DNA of 44,395 nucleotides, from the NCBI GenBank assembly GCA_902489255.1, contig CABTZF010000014.1, forward strand, positions 1-44,395. The letters run 5' to 3'. The notes under the pieces are model-generated. The model ran no database searches, had not been told where the DNA came from, and saw only the letters and a program-made list of their open reading frames with translations. The translations under genes and the position numbers were made by a program. Positions 42,631-44,395 of this stretch are shown one piece after another (positions within the stretch are counted from its first letter, which is position 1; every line of letters starts with the position of its first letter). The DNA is from an uncultured Peptoniphilus sp. Its GTDB lineage: Bacteria > Bacillota > Clostridia > Tissierellales > Peptoniphilaceae.

Positions 42631-42664
42631 AATCACTTGATTATATAATCAAGTGATTATTTTT
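42631..42664 (+). terminator. Perfect 28-base palindrome between the two transporter genes
   Basis: AATCACTTGATTAT (42631-42644) is followed directly by its exact reverse complement (42645-42658), then by ATTTTT. It can be a terminator for the first transporter. Its end lies 7 bases before the GGAGGT of the second transporter, so it may also affect that gene's start or be an operator. Confidence 0.7.
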
Positions 42665-42676
42665 GGAGGTGAAAAT

Positions 42677-43582
42677 ATGAGTAGAGAATTTAAGTCTGCT
42701 ATAATGTTGTTAGTTTCTGCTGTTATTTGGGGGTTTTCTTATGTTGCCCAATCTAAGGGGATGCAAAGCGTAGGACCTTTTACTTTTAATACATCCAGGT
42801 CAATAATAGCATGTATATTTTTACTTTTAACCTTTGTAATATTTAAAAAGACTTCAAACTATTATAAAAATGAAGTTTTTTCGTGGAAAAAAACCATAAT
42901 TTATGGATTGATTTGTGGAATATTAATGACAATAGCAACAAATTTGCAACAAATAGGTATTGTTGGAACAACAACGGGAAAAGCCGGATTTTTAACTGCA
43001 ACCTACATAGTTATTATTCCTATATTTGAGCTGTTTTTAGGTAAAAAAATAAAAAAGAGAATTATAGTATGCATATTTTTTGCCATGATTGGAACATATC
43101 TTTTGTCAGTAAAAGAAAATTTAGCAATAAATAGGTGGGATTTATTAATCTTAGTCGCTGCTATATTTTTTGCCTTACACATAATGGTAATGTCAAGGAT
43201 GCCTTCGGATTGTCAAGCCATCTTGACTTCATTCATGCAATTTTTTGTTGTTATGATAGTTTCTTTGGTTTTAGTTCTACTAAAAGAAACAATTACATTT
43301 GAAGGACTTAAAAAAGCCTTTGTAGCAATTCTATTTGTGGGCATACTTTCATCCGGAGTTGGATTCACCTTGCAACTTATAGCTATTAAAGATATTGATC
43401 CTACTATTGGATCTTTAATATCTTCATTAGAGTCAGTTTTTGCAGCCATTGGAGGCTGGTTGGTTTTAGGACAAGGGATGGATATAAGGGAGATTAGCGG
43501 GTGTGTAATCATATTAATTTCTACAATAGTTGCACAAATTCCATCTAAAAGAGGCATTAAAATTGAAGAAATAGAAAATTAA
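42677..43582 (+). CDS. EamA-family (DMT) transporter 2
   Basis: This 301-aa paralogue of the preceding transporter starts at ATG 42677, after GGAGGTG; the frame extends to 42653, but through the palindrome arm and ribosome site. It shares MSRE.KS.IMLL, VIWGF.YV.Q, GTTTGKAGFLTATYIVIIP, DPTIGSLISSLESVFAAIGGW and the end VAQIPSK with its neighbour. The two clearly arose by tandem duplication and have since drifted, so they may differ in substrate. Confidence 0.9.
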   Translation: MSREFKSAIMLLVSAVIWGFSYVAQSKGMQSVGPFTFNTSRSIIACIFLLLTFVIFKKTSNYYKNEVFSWKKTIIYGLICGILMTIATNLQQIGIVGTTTGKAGFLTATYIVIIPIFELFLGKKIKKRIIVCIFFAMIGTYLLSVKENLAINRWDLLILVAAIFFALHIMVMSRMPSDCQAILTSFMQFFVVMIVSLVLVLLKETITFEGLKKAFVAILFVGILSSGVGFTLQLIAIKDIDPTIGSLISSLESVFAAIGGWLVLGQGMDIREISGCVIILISTIVAQIPSKRGIKIEEIEN

Positions 43583-43586
43583 GCTA

Positions 43587-43616
43587 ATGTTAATTTTATT
43601 TTCATAAAATTAACAT
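43587..43616 (+). terminator. AT-rich hairpin after transporter 2
   Basis: ATGTTAATTTTAT (43587-43599) and ATAAAATTAACAT (43604-43616) form a perfect 13-pair stem with a 4-base loop, 4 bases after the stop. It has no T-run, so termination is uncertain; it may stabilise the 3' end of the message. Confidence 0.55.
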
Positions 43617-43662
43617 ATAGTTGAATTAAACTAATGATATATAATAGATATGAGGTGAGAAA

Positions 43663-44292
43663 ATGTCACTATTTGATAAAATTTTTTCAGCAAAGAATAA
43701 AAAAATTATTACTATTGACGGAGAGTATGGTTCAGGTGCCTATACAATAGCAAATAATATTGCAAAAAAAGGAAAAATAGAATTTTACGATTCTAAAATT
43801 ATTGAACTTATGACTTTAGAAAAAAAAGTAAAGCCGGAAGATTTGTCAAAAGATGATTCTTTTTTACAGGGAACAATTTATGATTTATATAGGGAAAATT
43901 ATTCTTATTCTCAAGAAGACATAAGCGTTTCCGATGCTCAATTTCTTATGGATTCACGAACTATAAGAGATATAGCAAAGAAGGGTGCTTGCGTAATAGC
44001 AGGCAAATGTGCAGACTATGTTTTAGGAAGGGAAAAAGTTCTGAGTGTATTTATCTATGCAAGCGATGAATTTAAGGTCAACAGGATTGAAAAGGACTAT
44101 AAAATAAAAAAAGAAAAGATTGAAGCTAAAATGTATAGGGAAGATATGAAGAGAAAAAATCATTATGAGAGAAATACAGGTTCTATATGGGGAAAATCTT
44201 CAGCCTATGACTTGAGCATAGATTCGTCGGCTTTTTCTTTTGATTCAATAGAAAATATCATTATTGAGTTGGCAGATAAAAAATTAAAATAA
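43663..44292 (+). CDS. Cytidylate kinase-like family protein
   Basis: This 209-aa protein resembles the cytidylate-kinase-like family. ATG 43663 follows GAGGTG. The first strand and loop read IITIDGEYGSGAYTIA, where the family usually has IITISREFGSGGxxIA, and the FYDSKII stretch follows as in the family. CVIAGKCADYVL matches the usual VIxGRCADxIL. The later block with VNRI and MKRKNHYER matches the region that handles phosphate in this family. The loop lacks the usual SR and a second Gly of GSGG, so binding of nucleotide may be altered or lost. Substrate unknown. Confidence 0.75.
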   Translation: MSLFDKIFSAKNKKIITIDGEYGSGAYTIANNIAKKGKIEFYDSKIIELMTLEKKVKPEDLSKDDSFLQGTIYDLYRENYSYSQEDISVSDAQFLMDSRTIRDIAKKGACVIAGKCADYVLGREKVLSVFIYASDEFKVNRIEKDYKIKKEKIEAKMYREDMKRKNHYERNTGSIWGKSSAYDLSIDSSAFSFDSIENIIIELADKKLK

Positions 44293-44303
44293 AAAGGCTC
44301 TAT

Positions 44304-44343
44304 AATATCTGTTGGGGAGTAAAATCTTCAGCAGATATTTTTA
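44304..44343 (+). terminator. Terminator of the cytidylate-kinase-like gene
   Basis: AATATCTG (44304-44311) pairs with CAGATATT (44332-44339), and the stem runs into a T-run. Confidence 0.7.
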
Positions 44344-44395
44344 TGAAAAAAATTGCACTTATACGCATTTAGTCCTAAACTTAAAATAACTACAA

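Overview
The window looks like chromosome of a low-G+C, Gram-positive anaerobe of the Firmicutes, most likely Tissierellia (Peptoniphilus/Anaerococcus/Finegoldia-like). Reasons: very AT-rich intergenic DNA, strong AGGAGG-type ribosome sites with frequent GTG/TTG starts, sortase-anchored surface proteins, and a whiA-HPr-dnaE-pfkA gene order. The genus is inference; no rRNA gene is present to settle it.

Region 1 (1-20300) is a complete sortase-assembled pilus locus on the + strand: a giant (about 4444 aa) tip adhesin with a YPWTG sorting signal, a major shaft pilin with an IPQTG signal and a YPKN pilin lysine motif, a small basal/anchor pilin with LPKTG, then three overlapping class C sortases. 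The order (tip, shaft, base, three sortases) and the YPxTG/IPQTG pair echo the pneumococcal rlrA (PI-1) islet. The spaces between the pilin genes hold unusual hairpins, and a terminator separates pilins from sortases, which suggests post-transcriptional balancing of the subunits.

Region 2 (20300-20980) is non-coding: two tandem copies of a 280-bp element, each a long imperfect inverted repeat headed by a nested GGGACTGTCC palindrome and followed by the same palindrome in reverse. It resembles a MITE or REP-type element. Region 3 (20983-23813, - strand) is a copper operon, copA-csoR. CopA carries an extra C-terminal CopZ-like domain preceded by its own good in-frame ribosome site and ATG, so a free chaperone may be made from the same message.

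Region 4 (23883-29380) holds housekeeping and unknown genes: an alpha/beta hydrolase, a FabG-type reductase, a PPK2 polyphosphate kinase followed by a lipoprotein, an unknown gene on the - strand, pta (phosphotransacetylase) and another unknown. Region 5 (29513-35168) is whiA, HPr, dnaE and pfkA, tightly packed. Directly behind pfkA lies a badly decayed pyruvate kinase remnant (35254-35472), so a once-typical pfkA-pyk pair has been lost here.

Region 6 (35544-44395) holds a membrane-anchored acidic protein with CxxC pairs and the lipid II flippase MurJ on the - strand, then an Frm2-like nitroreductase, a 35-codon remnant of pxpA (5-oxoprolinase subunit A), an HtrA protease, a decayed stretch with an IS3-end-like hairpin, two tandem EamA transporters and a cytidylate-kinase-like protein. 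I found no tRNA, rRNA, CRISPR array or intact transposase. The points most worth a second look are the CopA/CopZ internal start, the 280-bp hairpin element, the leader structures in the pilus locus and the two decayed genes.
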